The notes under the pieces: generated by a model
The model's input: only the letters and a program-made list of their open reading frames with translations
What the model was told of the DNA's origin: nothing
Database searches by the model: none
Assembly: GCF_020510625.1 (NCBI RefSeq)
Contig: NZ_CP075191.1
Location: 3,759,501 to 3,823,500, forward strand
DNA length: 64,000 nt
Source of the DNA: Ferribacterium limneticum
Lineage (GTDB): Bacteria > Pseudomonadota > Gammaproteobacteria > Burkholderiales > Rhodocyclaceae
Direction: 5' to 3'
Part shown: positions 1 through 8,097 of the stretch, piece after piece
Position numbering within the stretch: the first letter of the stretch is position 1
How the letters are laid out: every line of letters starts with the position of its first letter
Translations under genes and position numbers: made by a program

Positions 1-435
1 TCAGTTGATGTGCGGGTTATTGGCCGCCGGTACCGTGGCATCAACTGGCGATGCTGCCGAAGTCCAGCCAAGCCCACTCAGAACGCCGCTCAGGACCGCC
101 CCCTTGCTGTCCGGGATGTAGCACTCGAAATTGCTGTTGCAGTACAGGACGGGAAAGGCGTCGGAAATCTTGATCTCGAGATACGTGCCGGGCTTGCCGT
201 TCTCCCAGAACTTTTTCGGGCTGGCCTGCGGTGGCGTGTAGGTCAGGGCTGCCGAATCGAGGCGCATTCGGAAATCTGCGCCGCCATCCGGGATACCGGA
301 TTCGGAGCCGCTTCCGGTGCCGACGTTTTGGGCATCCTTGGCCGCCCCCAGTCCCAAGATGGTGAAGGCCCGGGCAAGCATCTTCCCGGTCATGATCTTT
401 TTTACGGTGTCGGCGTTTGCGCGATAGATGGTCAT
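1..435 (-). CDS. Hypothetical phage-element protein, 144 aa
   Basis: The frame ends with a TGA at the window edge and starts at an ATG that overlaps the stop of the upstream coiled-coil gene by 4 bases, so the two are probably translationally coupled. I do not recognise the family. The first ~40 residues look helical. They are followed by a Gly/Ser-rich stretch and a section rich in aromatic and charged residues (FWENGKPGTYLEIKISDAF), which suggests a folded beta-rich domain. There is no signal peptide or membrane segment. It lies distal to the helicase in the same minus-strand run, so it belongs to the phage early/replication block or to the next module. Confidence 0.6.
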   Translation of the reverse strand: MTIYRANADTVKKIMTGKMLARAFTILGLGAAKDAQNVGTGSGSESGIPDGGADFRMRLDSAALTYTPPQASPKKFWENGKPGTYLEIKISDAFPVLYCNSNFECYIPDSKGAVLSGVLSGLGWTSAASPVDATVPAANNPHIN

Positions 436-1130
436 TTCGTTGCTCCAGGTTGCTTGGTGATGTTGGCTGCATGCATCGCGATGGCGTCAAGGTGGCGCTT
501 TGCCTGTTCTTTGGCGGCAAAAACCAATCCGTCGGTATCGATAAGTGTCTTGAATCGAACGTTCTGGTTGAACGTCGGTACCGGTGGCACTTCGGGAGAA
601 TTCGGGTAGCCAAAAGCTGCCATGTAGCGGCCCGTTTGGGGGTCGGCAATCTCGTCGATAGCACGGCAACGGCCGATTACTTCCGCGTAGGCCTGGGCAA
701 GGTTGTCGACTGCCTCCTGATAGGCTGGCAGCGCCGCTTTTGCATGCTCTTTCAGAGCGGCGTGATACAGGTCGAAGCGGTCTTTTCCAATCGCGTGGAT
801 TTCCTGAGCAATGGCGCTTGCCTGACGCTGCAGTTCCTCGATTGCGGCTTCCGCACCCTCCCGGTTCGGTGCACCGGCTTGCGCCGCAGCTTCGGCCTCT
901 GCAATGGCTTTCTCGGTGCCCGAAAGCTCACTGTTGTCGCCGGTGCCCAAGAACACGCGGGCCAAGATGGAACGGCGTTTGGCTTTCAGCGTGGCCGCCT
1001 GCTGAGCCGGTGCCTGGGCCTCGTGGGCTATCCCCTGAATCTGACGAATCCGGGCGTTGATCTGATTTACCTGTTCGCCAAGGGTGGCGACTTCGGCTAT
1101 GTGTTGCTTGAATGCTTCGATTGCTGACAT
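432..1130 (-). CDS. Coiled-coil hypothetical protein of the phage element, 232 aa
   Basis: Starts MSAIEAFKQHIAEV. Most of the protein is Ala/Glu/Gln-rich heptad-like sequence (for example QVNQINARIRQIQG and AAIEELQRQASAIAQE), so a long helical or coiled-coil structure is likely. There is no catalytic motif and no membrane segment. It begins 4 bases after the stop of the upstream gene and overlaps the downstream gene by 4 bases, which places it in one operon with the helicase. The family is not recognised. A phage scaffold-like or DNA-metabolism accessory role is possible but unproven. Confidence 0.7.
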   Translation of the reverse strand: MSAIEAFKQHIAEVATLGEQVNQINARIRQIQGIAHEAQAPAQQAATLKAKRRSILARVFLGTGDNSELSGTEKAIAEAEAAAQAGAPNREGAEAAIEELQRQASAIAQEIHAIGKDRFDLYHAALKEHAKAALPAYQEAVDNLAQAYAEVIGRCRAIDEIADPQTGRYMAAFGYPNSPEVPPVPTFNQNVRFKTLIDTDGLVFAAKEQAKRHLDAIAMHAANITKQPGATK

Positions 1131-1134
1131 GGTG

Positions 1135-1698
1135 CTATTTCCCTTTCACAAAGCGGGGTTGGTTGGTGGCAATACGGCCGGCGTGGATGGACTTGATCAG
1201 GGTTGCAACCTCGTTGGTGTCGCCCTTGTTGTCGGTGATCGGGGCAACCTTGGCGGTCGGTTCAAATGCAACGTGGAACCGGGTACCGATTGGCGATTTC
1301 TCCAGCCGATCGGACCGGGTACTGATTGGCAGTTTCTCCGGCCACTCGGCAATGAGTTTTCGAAGGCGGTCACCGCTCTGGGTGCGCTGGCCGCTGGATA
1401 GGTGTTTCATGTGCTGCTCCTTTCGTTGGTTGCTTCGCCATCGGCTTTCACAAATGGCCTCTGTTGCGTTTTTTCGCCCCCGACCACGCCGACTGTATAG
1501 ACCGGCATCCGTTGGCGCACCCTTGGCCACCCGGCGCAACTCCCAGAGCAATGCAAGGGCGTCACACGAATGGGTAATTCCAAGTTCCTTGACCGCAGCG
1601 CCCGCCCCCTCCTCGGCAGACATGCCCGGCCTGCGGTAGCAATAGGGCGGCACCTGATCGATGCTTGCTGTCGTAGTGGTCGTCTTCGTCTTGCTCAT
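1135..1698 (-). CDS. Hypothetical phage-element protein with a possible internal start, 187 aa
   Basis: The start codon overlaps the stop of the DnaB-type helicase gene by 4 bases (ATGA), which supports this start. The N-terminal half has a Thr-rich leader, then a segment with CDALALLWELRRVAKGAP and an Arg-rich linker. An internal ATG at 1408-1410 is preceded by a strong ribosome-binding sequence (AAGGAG, about 9 bases upstream). A second protein of 92 aa (1135-1410, starting MKHLSSGQRTQSGDRL) may therefore be made from the same frame. Alternatively two short genes are fused here. No function can be assigned. Confidence 0.5.
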   Translation of the reverse strand: MSKTKTTTTTASIDQVPPYCYRRPGMSAEEGAGAAVKELGITHSCDALALLWELRRVAKGAPTDAGLYSRRGRGRKNATEAICESRWRSNQRKEQHMKHLSSGQRTQSGDRLRKLIAEWPEKLPISTRSDRLEKSPIGTRFHVAFEPTAKVAPITDNKGDTNEVATLIKSIHAGRIATNQPRFVKGK

Positions 1699-3080
1699 GA
1701 CTCAAAACCTTTCGTTGCTTTGCGTGCCAGTGGCTTGGCCAGTTGGCGGGCCTCGAATAGTTCGCGCCTTGCCTCGGCTGTCAGGTTTTCGAACCGGCTG
1801 AATTCGCCACGGAACAGCACCGGGATAATTCCGGTCTCGCCCATGCGCTGCTTGGCGACGATGATTTCGGCAATGCCTTTGTCTGGGGTGTCCGGGTGGT
1901 AGTACTCGTCCCGATACATCATCAGGATCAAGTCGGCGTCTTGCTCAATGGCGCCCGAGTCTCGAAGGTCGGACATGAGCGGCCGCTTGTTCGGTCGTTC
2001 GTCGACTTTTCGATTGAGCTGCGACAGGGCTATCACGGGGCAGTTGAATTCCTTGGCCAGCGCCTTCAGGCCTCGGCTGATGCTCGAAACCTCCTGCTCC
2101 CGGCTTTGCCCTTCGCCCGTGGCCAACTGGATGTAATCGACCACGATCAAGGAAAGGCCGTGCTTTTTCGCTGTGCGACGTGCCCGGGACCGCATATGTG
2201 CAACGGTCAGGGCCGGAGCGTCTTCAATCAGCAACGGCGCCTTGAATAACTTCCCGAGGGCGAACGACATCCGGCTAAAGTCGTCCTCTGTCAGCTGGCC
2301 GGAGCGAAGGGCGGTCATTGACACTCGCCCGATGCTGGCAATCGATCGCTCCGAGAGTTGGTTTTTTGCCATCTCCATTGAGAACACCAGCGCCGGCTTG
2401 CCTTCATTCACGGCGACGTGCTCTGCCACGTTGAGAGCAAAGGCAGTTTTGCCCATGCTTGGGCGGCCGGCAACAATCACCAGGTCACCGGGATTGAGAC
2501 CGCAAGTCTTCGCGTCAAGGTCATGGAACCCGGTGGATAGCCCGGTGATAGCTCCCCCTCGATCAAATCGGGCTTGGATGTCCTCAACGACGCTGGGCAG
2601 CAATGCCCCGATGGCCTCCGGGTCGTCTGAGCCTTCACCGCGTCGTTCCGCTAGGGCAAAAATGACCGCCTGGGCCTCGTCTATTCGCTGATCGATCGGC
2701 TTTGACCCCTCCGCATTGGCGAGGTCGGCAATCTGCGCGGAGGCGGCCAGCAAGTCACGCCGCGCCCGTTTTTCGCTGACCACCGCGGCATAGCGCCGGA
2801 TGTTGGCCGCCGATGGAGTGTTGTCCGCCAGTTCGCCAAGGTAGGCGAGGCCGGTGTGGTCTTCGTCAACTCCGGCAGATGCCAGCGATTCGGCGACGGT
2901 GATCACGTCGACCGGCTGCCGCTCTGCCAGCATCATCACGATATGCCGGAATATCAGCCGGTGGTCTTCGCGGTAAAAGTCGGATTCCGTCAGCCAGTCG
3001 ATACGGTCAAAGGCTTTCGGATCGATCAGCAGGCCGCCAAGTACGGACTGCTCTGATTCGAGGTGGAAGAGGGGGCTCAT
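1695..3080 (-). CDS. dnaB: DnaB-family replicative DNA helicase (phage type)
   Basis: Encodes a 461-aa hexameric 5'-3' replicative helicase. The N-terminal DnaB domain begins MSPLFHLESEQSVLGGLL, the typical start of the family. A RecA-like core follows with Walker A GRPSMGKTAF, a Walker B-like segment LIVVDYIQL, and the C-terminal DnaB motifs around SQLNRKVDERPNKRP and LRDSGAIEQDADLI. The length matches bacterial DnaB. The start at 3080 is chosen over an upstream in-frame ATG because it matches the family N-terminus and overlaps the replication-initiator gene by 4 bases, giving an initiator-helicase operon. It presumably loads at the iteron array within the neighbouring gene. A prophage copy, not the chromosomal dnaB, is inferred from the integrase-linked context. 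Confidence 0.93.
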   Translation of the reverse strand: MSPLFHLESEQSVLGGLLIDPKAFDRIDWLTESDFYREDHRLIFRHIVMMLAERQPVDVITVAESLASAGVDEDHTGLAYLGELADNTPSAANIRRYAAVVSEKRARRDLLAASAQIADLANAEGSKPIDQRIDEAQAVIFALAERRGEGSDDPEAIGALLPSVVEDIQARFDRGGAITGLSTGFHDLDAKTCGLNPGDLVIVAGRPSMGKTAFALNVAEHVAVNEGKPALVFSMEMAKNQLSERSIASIGRVSMTALRSGQLTEDDFSRMSFALGKLFKAPLLIEDAPALTVAHMRSRARRTAKKHGLSLIVVDYIQLATGEGQSREQEVSSISRGLKALAKEFNCPVIALSQLNRKVDERPNKRPLMSDLRDSGAIEQDADLILMMYRDEYYHPDTPDKGIAEIIVAKQRMGETGIIPVLFRGEFSRFENLTAEARRELFEARQLAKPLARKATKGFES

Positions 3081-3856
3081 TCGCCAACCTCCTGCGAGTG
3101 GTACTTTCCTTCGATGATCTTGACCAGATTGGCGGGGGTGATGATCCATTCAAGATCAAGCTCGAACGGGGTGCGCCCTGGGGTGTGTGTCTTCCCGGTC
3201 AGGAAATCGCTCCCAGCGATGTAGGAAAAGAGCTTTTCCCACCATTCGATAGATTGGCGCTTTTCGTCTTCTCTCCAACGGGCCCGCAGTTTGGTTTCAC
3301 GTGCAGGAGTCCAAAGGCGAACTTGCCTGCCTGTTGGCAGGGTGCGGTGATACAGGTCGATTATTTCCTGATGCGGGCAATGGTCGGCGGCTTTGCCGGC
3401 GACAAGTGACGCGTCGGCGTCTTCCCCTACATCATTCCCTTCCTTTCCTTCCTTTCCTTTCCCTTCCCTTCCCATAAGCGGCGTGGTGGTCGCGTCGGTG
3501 ACGCGTGGGTCACGCGTGCCTGACGCGTCGGTGACGCGTGGTGGAATCGTGCTTGCTGACTCGCGGTTGTTGATGACTTGATGCTTGGCGAAAGTCGGTA
3601 TTTCGGCGAAGGTCTGGCCGTCGATTTCGTAGGTCACCACGAGGCCGGCAGACACCAATTCGTCAGCAAGTGCTTCGATGTCGCACTGATCGCCGGGCAG
3701 ATAGCGCAGCTTCAATGTTTTAGGGCGCCAAACAAATCGGCCCTCGCGATCAGCCTCAAGCCAAGTGGCGACGTACAGCAGCCGTGCCAATGGCGAGATA
3801 CCGACAATGTCTTCGCTGGTGAAAAAATCTGGCTTGATGGTGCGGATTCTTGCCAT
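3077..3856 (-). CDS. Phage replication initiator (O-like, winged-helix N-terminus)
   Basis: The 259-aa protein starts MARIRTIKPDFFTSEDI, a start common to phage replication proteins. The N-terminal ~100 residues resemble a winged-helix DNA-binding domain (LARLLYVATWLEADREGR, then LKLRYLPGDQCDIEALADEL). The middle is a low-complexity Thr/Gly/Lys-rich linker encoded by the iteron array and a purine tract. The C-terminal part (WWEKLFSYIAGSDFLTGK, then FELDLEWI) resembles the tail that interacts with helicase or loader in similar phage proteins. It directly precedes and overlaps dnaB, like the lambda O-P arrangement. The ATG at 3856 was chosen because the longer frame reads through an adjacent gene. 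Confidence 0.8.
   Translation of the reverse strand: MARIRTIKPDFFTSEDIVGISPLARLLYVATWLEADREGRFVWRPKTLKLRYLPGDQCDIEALADELVSAGLVVTYEIDGQTFAEIPTFAKHQVINNRESASTIPPRVTDASGTRDPRVTDATTTPLMGREGKGKEGKEGNDVGEDADASLVAGKAADHCPHQEIIDLYHRTLPTGRQVRLWTPARETKLRARWREDEKRQSIEWWEKLFSYIAGSDFLTGKTHTPGRTPFELDLEWIITPANLVKIIEGKYHSQEVGE
3435..3473. repeat. 39-bp homopyrimidine/homopurine tract inside the replication initiator gene
   Basis: An uninterrupted run of C and T on the plus strand (purines on the coding strand), made of CCTTT/CCCTT units. It lies directly beside the 11-bp repeats. Such tracts can melt or adopt non-B structure, and they flank some origins. The encoded peptide is a Gly/Lys/Glu-rich linker. Confidence 0.7.
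3479..3544. repeat. Six tandem 11-bp iteron-like repeats, candidate phage replication origin
   Basis: Four units start with ACGCGT at 3501, 3512, 3523 and 3534, exactly 11 bp apart. Two degenerate units precede them at 3479 (CGGCGTGGTGG) and 3490 (TCGCGTCGGTG). Eleven is not a multiple of three, so the periodicity is not a protein repeat and points to selection on the DNA itself, about one helical turn per unit. In lambdoid phages the initiator binds iterons inside its own gene, so this is the likely origin. Confidence 0.65.
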
Positions 3857-3857
3857 G

Positions 3858-4403
3858 TCACACCCCGCCCCCAGCCATGCGGATTGCTCGCGACAACTCA
3901 AGACAAGCCCGCCAGTTGCGCAGGATCGCGCGGCGATGGATCGGCTTTTCTTCGTCGGGTAGCGAGGCCATGCCGGCGGCAATACCATCGGCGCATTGCC
4001 TTATGCATTTCGCGCCCGACTCGAAAAAATCAGTGGGGAGAACAGGGTTTGCCGTTTCTCCACTGCGCTTTGGAAGAAAGCCAGGCTGCGGCCACTCAGG
4101 GGAGCCGAGTGAGTAACTTGCAACGTTTCGACGGATTTCCCCGCGAAACTCAACTGCCGGGTGAATTGTGGTCAGGACATTGAAGCCCATGCACCGGAGG
4201 TCATGCACACGTGCTGCCGTTTCCGGGATCGCGCGGTCGGCCGTCAGAGTGAGGGAAAGGACCGGCTGCAGCTCGCGGATCAGTTTCAGTACCTGGCCAC
4301 GTTGCCCAGTTACTATCGGCGGCGTACGATGGTGCCTGTCGAGAGCAGTATCAGAGGCCGCCCGGTTCGCATCCGGAGCGGCTTTTTTGTTGTCTTGTCC
4401 CAT
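3858..4403 (-). CDS. Helix-turn-helix phage protein, 181 aa
   Basis: The central part (TGQRGQVLKLIRELQP, then LTADRAIPETAARVHDLRCMGFNV) reads like the winged-helix HTH often found in phage early proteins that begins 'GQRxxVLxxL'. The C-terminal half is not recognised. The stop lies one base from the start of the replication initiator, so the genes are probably co-transcribed. A role as an early regulator or replication accessory is inferred from position. No catalytic residues are visible. Confidence 0.6.
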   Translation of the reverse strand: MGQDNKKAAPDANRAASDTALDRHHRTPPIVTGQRGQVLKLIRELQPVLSLTLTADRAIPETAARVHDLRCMGFNVLTTIHPAVEFRGEIRRNVASYSLGSPEWPQPGFLPKRSGETANPVLPTDFFESGAKCIRQCADGIAAGMASLPDEEKPIHRRAILRNWRACLELSRAIRMAGGGV

Positions 4404-4415
4404 GATTGCCGCCTG

Positions 4416-4667
4416 TTACGCTTGGCTGGCAAGTTCAATGGGCGAGTGCTTCAGCGCTTTTCCGCGTGGAGTGCGAGGTGCAGAAAGACGGCTGGTCAGG
4501 AAGTCGGCCAGGGAGTCGCCGTCAATGCGGGTCATCCGGTAGCCCAGCTTTACCGCAACGATCTTGCCGTCGCTAATCCAGCGGTGCACCTGGGAGATGC
4601 TTGATTCGGTTGCTTCCGCCGTCGTTTCCGGCGACAACATCCGGCCGCGAAATTGATCAAAAGCCAT
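4416..4667 (-). CDS. Small excisionase-like / MerR-type HTH protein, 83 aa
   Basis: Residues ~10-60 (TTAEATESSISQVHRWISDGKIVAVKLGYRMTRIDGDSLADFL) fit a MerR-type DNA-binding fold as used by phage excisionases: helix-turn-helix, then a wing with an Arg, then a helix ending in a Phe-Leu pair. It lies between the integrase and the replication genes, where recombination directionality factors and early regulators usually lie. Excisionase function is an inference. A transcriptional regulator is equally possible. Confidence 0.6.
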   Translation of the reverse strand: MAFDQFRGRMLSPETTAEATESSISQVHRWISDGKIVAVKLGYRMTRIDGDSLADFLTSRLSAPRTPRGKALKHSPIELASQA

Positions 4668-4958
4668 GGCGACGATTCCTTCAAAAAAGCAACGGCCCCG
4701 AATAGGTCCGTACTGCTGCTAAATCGAAGGCTAACAACGCCACCAATGATGTTCAACTAACTGTTTTTATGCGATTTTTTCCGCCAAAGTCCATTGACCT
4801 CCACCGGCTTCCGCTGCCGTCCTTGAAATATATTTTCATCAATCTTCAAATATTAATAGCCACTGACTATAAATAAATCAGAACCCCCCCCGATCGTCCT
4901 TGCCACTCACAACAAGTCCTTGTTTCCCGGATCGGTCCGGTGGTTTCCCCCGGTGGCT
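4668..4958. other. A+T-rich intergenic region upstream of the phage early genes
   Basis: The stretch between the excisionase-like gene and the integrase stop codon is clearly more A+T-rich than its neighbours (for example TGCGATTTTTTCCGCC and AAATATTAATAGCC). It probably contains the promoter for the leftward early operon. No convincing -35/-10 pair or operator could be fixed by eye. Confidence 0.35.
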
Positions 4959-6230
4959 CTATGCCGCCATGGGCTTGAAGGGCAATATCTTGGTGCTTTC
5001 CTTGCCGCTTTCCAGGTTGCTCAAGAACGAAAGCCACAAATCGGCTGCAGCACGGCGGTGCTCAACGAAATCGGCCTTGTCGTAGATCGCATCCATGCCC
5101 TCAAGGGCGTGATCGAGGTATCGCTGCCGGGTTTCGTAATCGACGCGAAGTTCAGACAGCCACGATTTGCACGTCGACCGCAAGTCATGAGGGGTGATGC
5201 GGCGCCACTTGGCGCCAACCCCCTGCATCTTGTCGAGCCAATCGCCTACCGTTGTGCGCTTGCTCATGCTGTTGCGCCCGTCCGAATGGCGGCGAGACTC
5301 GACCGGGAGAAGGTGAGCGTCACGATCAGCTAGTTTGATCAATTCGCGCACCCACTCAACCGCCATCGGAGGAAGAGGAATCACGAAAGGCCCTGTGGTA
5401 TGCCTGCGATTTTTACGCCGTTCCCAAGGAACCAACCAATGCCCTGCATCAAGATCAAATTCGGAAATCATTGCTTCGGTCAGCGTGCCAACACGAACGC
5501 CAGTCAGCAGGATCAACCGAATGGCAAGCGCGTACTGCCTCGGGATCGTTTCCAGCGCCGGCAGGAATGCGGCAAGCTCGGCGGCCGTGAGCGCTGTCCG
5601 CTGCTTCGGCGCATCCTGTTTGCCGACGATGGCGGATAGTTTCAGATCCCGGCAGGGATTCGACTCCCTGACTGCATTGCCAACCGCGTGCGCGAAGATC
5701 AGGCTGCAATGTGTGAGAGTGATATTCGGCAGCGTTTTACCGGCGGCCAAGCTCTTCTTGACCACATCAACAATCAGCGCCGGAGTGATGCTGTCGGCGC
5801 GGTAGGTGCCGATGTTCGGCGAAACGAATCGTTCATGGATGCTCTTGCGCTGGCCGAAGGTGTGCGGGCTAAGCTCCTTCTCGGCCTTCTCGAAATACGC
5901 CTTTGCCAGGGCATCGACCGTGACTGCTGATATGGCCTCCTGCTTCCGGCGCTGCTTCTCTTGAGCAACGTCAACGCCGTCATCAACGGCCCGGCGCAAC
6001 TCCTTCGCCTTCTCTCTAGCGTCCGCAATCCCCCACGCCGGATACTGGCCGATGGTTGCTTCCTTGCGCTTGCCTTGGACGTAGTAACGCAACACCCATG
6101 AAGCGACGCCGGTTCTCGAAGCTCCAATAGTGAGACCCGGGACGGCTCCGTCTGCATGCGTGATCGTCCGCCCTTCACTCTTGGCCCTCGTGATGAGGCT
6201 CCGGACTTCCTTGTCTGTGATTCCTGCCAT
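4959..6230 (-). CDS. int: Tyrosine-type site-specific integrase (P4-like)
   Basis: A 423-aa phage/island integrase. The N-terminal arm-binding DUF4102-like domain carries ADGAVPGLTIGASRTG and WVLRYYVQGKRKEATIGQYP. A SAM-like core-binding domain follows (~105-205), then the catalytic domain. The active-site set is visible: Arg in LLTGVRVGTLTEAM, His and Arg in ITPHDLRSTCKSWL, a further His in YLDHALEG, and the nucleophile Tyr in MDAIYDKAD. The length is normal and the gene appears intact. Its 5' end faces glnA, with short repeats between the two that could be arm-type binding sites. This marks one boundary of the integrated element. Confidence 0.95.
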   Translation of the reverse strand: MAGITDKEVRSLITRAKSEGRTITHADGAVPGLTIGASRTGVASWVLRYYVQGKRKEATIGQYPAWGIADAREKAKELRRAVDDGVDVAQEKQRRKQEAISAVTVDALAKAYFEKAEKELSPHTFGQRKSIHERFVSPNIGTYRADSITPALIVDVVKKSLAAGKTLPNITLTHCSLIFAHAVGNAVRESNPCRDLKLSAIVGKQDAPKQRTALTAAELAAFLPALETIPRQYALAIRLILLTGVRVGTLTEAMISEFDLDAGHWLVPWERRKNRRHTTGPFVIPLPPMAVEWVRELIKLADRDAHLLPVESRRHSDGRNSMSKRTTVGDWLDKMQGVGAKWRRITPHDLRSTCKSWLSELRVDYETRQRYLDHALEGMDAIYDKADFVEHRRAAADLWLSFLSNLESGKESTKILPFKPMAA

Positions 6231-6244
6231 TGATCTTCCTCACG

Positions 6245-6348
6245 GGTAGCTTGCCGAACAGCCCGCCCACCCTTGCCAACGCTGGAGAAGGAGGGGCAAC
6301 AGGTAGCTTGCATCAACATCACAGGTAGTTCGTACCCGCCAAGCTACC
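6245..6348. repeat. Three GGTAGCTTG repeats beside the integrase, candidate attachment-site arm sites
   Basis: GGTAGCTTG occurs at 6245-6253 and 6302-6310, and inverted (CAAGCTACC) at 6340-6348. A degenerate copy GGTAGTTCG lies at 6324-6332. They lie in the short gap between the int start codon and the glnA terminator, where an integrase would bind at the element-chromosome junction. The core crossover sequence cannot be identified without the other end. Confidence 0.5.
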
Positions 6349-6393
6349 CGTTTAGTATGCATAGCACCGCGTCTTATGGCAACTTACAGACGT

Positions 6394-6419
6394 AAAAAAG
6401 CCCGGGATTGCCGGGCTTT
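6394..6419 (-). terminator. Rho-independent terminator of glnA
   Basis: Stem arms AAAGCCCGG (6397-6405) and CCGGGCTTT (6411-6419) with a 5-base loop. Read on the minus strand the hairpin is followed by a run of six U. It lies about 50 bases past the glnA stop codon. Confidence 0.9.
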
Positions 6420-6468
6420 CCTTGGGTTCAGTGCGCCTAACTGCTACGCACTGAGTATCAGTCAATTT

Positions 6469-7884
6469 TCAGCAGCTGTAGTACAGATCGAATTCGACCG
6501 GGTGGGTCGTCATACGAACCTTGTTCACTTCGTCCATCTTCAGGGAGATGAAGGCGTCGATCCAGTCATTGGAGAAGACACCGCCACGGGTCAGGAACTC
6601 GCGATCCTTGTCCAGAGCAGCCAGGGCTTCTTCCAGCGATGCGCAGACGGTCGGGATCTTTGCATCCTCTTCCGGCGGCAGATCGTACAGGTTCTTGTCA
6701 GCCGGATCGCCCGGGTGGATCTTGTTCTGGATACCATCCAGGCCGGCCATCAGCAGCGCGGCGAAGCACAGGTACGGGTTGGCGATCGGATCCGGGAAGC
6801 GCGTCTCGATACGACGAGCCTTGGTGGAGGCGACGTACGGAATGCGGATGGAAGCAGAACGGTTCTTGGCAGAGTAAGCCAGCTTGACCGGTGCTTCGTA
6901 GTGCGGGACCAGACGCTTGTAGGAGTTGGTACCCGGGTTGGTGATGGCGTTCAGTGCCTTGGCGTGCTTGATGATGCCGCCGATGTAGAACAGGGCCAGT
7001 TCAGACAGACCAGCATAGCCGTCGCCGGCGAACAGGTTCTTGCCATCCTTCCAGATGGACTGGTGAACGTGCATGCCGGAACCGTTGTCGCCAACGATGG
7101 GCTTCGGCATGAAGGTGGCGGTCTTGCCGTACTGGTGCGAAACGTTGTGCACCACGTACTTCAGGATCTGGGTCTGGTCGGCACGCTTGACCAGGGTATT
7201 GAACACGGTACCGATTTCGCACTGACCGGCAGTGGCGACTTCGTGGTGGTGAACTTCAACCGGGCAGCCGAGGGCTTCCAGGGTCAGGACCATGGCCGAA
7301 CGGATGTCGTGCAGGCTGTCGACCGGGGGAACCGGGAAGTAGCCGCCCTTGACAGTCGGACGATGGCCGGTGGAGCCATTGCCGTCGTTCTTCTCGCCAG
7401 AACCCCAAGCTGCTTCAGCAGAGTGGATCTTCAGGGAGCAGCCGGACATGTCGACATTCCACTCGACGCCGTCAAAAATGAAGAATTCCGGTTCCGGACC
7501 GAAGTAGGCGGTGTCGCCAATGCCGGAGGACTTCAGGTAGGCTTCAGCGCGCTTGGCGATGGAGCGCGGGTCGCGGTCGTAGCCACGGCCATCGGCCGGA
7601 TCAACGACGTCGCAGGTCAGGACAACGGTGGTTTCATCGAAGAACGGATCGATGTAGGCAGTGGCCGGATCCGGGTTCAGCTGCATGTCGGAAGCTTGAA
7701 TGCCCTTCCAGCCAGCGATGGAGGAACCGTCGAAAGCGTGGCCGTTTTCGAACTTGTCTTCGCTGAAGGCGGAAACCGGCACGGTAACGTGCTGTTCCTT
7801 GCCACGGGTATCGGTGAAACGGAAATCGACGAACTTAGCGTCGTTTTCCTTGATCATCTTGATCACGTCTTGGGGGGTTGCCAT
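6469..7884 (-). CDS. glnA: Glutamine synthetase, type I
   Basis: Encodes a 471-aa ATP-dependent glutamate-ammonia ligase, the central ammonium assimilation enzyme, a cytoplasmic dodecamer. Family signatures seen: the beta-grasp start ([20 protein letters not shown]), [12 protein letters not shown], the catalytic stretch with [10 protein letters not shown], the ATP-binding signature [16 protein letters not shown], and the adenylylation-site loop [10 protein letters not shown], which carries the Tyr modified by GlnE. The start at 7884 is chosen from homology and a good ribosome-binding site (TAGGAG). An upstream in-frame ATG is rejected. Nitrogen control is supported by a sigma-54-type promoter and two NtrC-type sites upstream. 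Confidence 0.98.
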   Translation of the reverse strand: MATPQDVIKMIKENDAKFVDFRFTDTRGKEQHVTVPVSAFSEDKFENGHAFDGSSIAGWKGIQASDMQLNPDPATAYIDPFFDETTVVLTCDVVDPADGRGYDRDPRSIAKRAEAYLKSSGIGDTAYFGPEPEFFIFDGVEWNVDMSGCSLKIHSAEAAWGSGEKNDGNGSTGHRPTVKGGYFPVPPVDSLHDIRSAMVLTLEALGCPVEVHHHEVATAGQCEIGTVFNTLVKRADQTQILKYVVHNVSHQYGKTATFMPKPIVGDNGSGMHVHQSIWKDGKNLFAGDGYAGLSELALFYIGGIIKHAKALNAITNPGTNSYKRLVPHYEAPVKLAYSAKNRSASIRIPYVASTKARRIETRFPDPIANPYLCFAALLMAGLDGIQNKIHPGDPADKNLYDLPPEEDAKIPTVCASLEEALAALDKDREFLTRGGVFSNDWIDAFISLKMDEVNKVRMTTHPVEFDLYYSC

Positions 7885-7958
7885 AAGCGTCAGTCTCCTA
7901 AGAAAACAAGGTGCCGGGCGATCCGGCGACAATCAAAAAATTGTAACCCAGGAGCTTT

Positions 7959-7974
7959 AGCAGAAAGCATGCCA
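7959..7974 (-). promoter_or_regulatory. Candidate sigma-54 promoter of glnA
   Basis: On the minus strand the sequence is TGGCATGCTTTCTGCT. The -24 GG and -12 GC are separated by exactly 10 bases, the spacing required for RpoN holoenzyme. The -12 block is TCTGC instead of the ideal TTGC. It lies ~75 bases upstream of the glnA start and downstream of two NtrC-type sites. Confidence 0.7.
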
Positions 7975-8049
7975 AACGCTCGGGAGCAATCTTTCTATTT
8001 TGCCACAAGGAGATGCCGGTTTTAAGCAAAGAATTCGTCGATCAACGCG

Positions 8050-8066
8050 AGCACCACGATTGTGCA
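8050..8066. promoter_or_regulatory. Second NtrC-type binding site
   Basis: AGCACCACGATTGTGCA matches the NtrC palindrome (TGCACY-N5-RGTGCA) in nearly all conserved positions. Its centre is 31 bp from the stronger site, about three helical turns, so two NtrC dimers would sit on the same face of the DNA. Confidence 0.6.
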
Positions 8067-8080
8067 AAGACGATAAAAAT

Positions 8081-8097
8081 TGCACTATTTTGGTGCA
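8081..8097. promoter_or_regulatory. Strong NtrC (NRI) enhancer site
   Basis: TGCACTATTTTGGTGCA is a full match to the enteric glnA enhancer consensus TGCACT-N4-TGGTGCA. It lies ~110 bp upstream of the candidate sigma-54 promoter. It overlaps the stop codon of the neighbouring cation transporter gene, so the enhancer shares bases with a coding end. Confidence 0.85.

Noticed and set aside
417-1127. 236-codon plus-strand open frame over the coiled-coil gene
   Set aside because: Antisense shadow of the minus-strand gene, which has coupled start and stop overlaps.
6376-8025. 549-codon open frame antisense to glnA
   Set aside because: It is the complement of a highly conserved gene with strong third-position bias. 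The product resembles nothing and no start signal is present.
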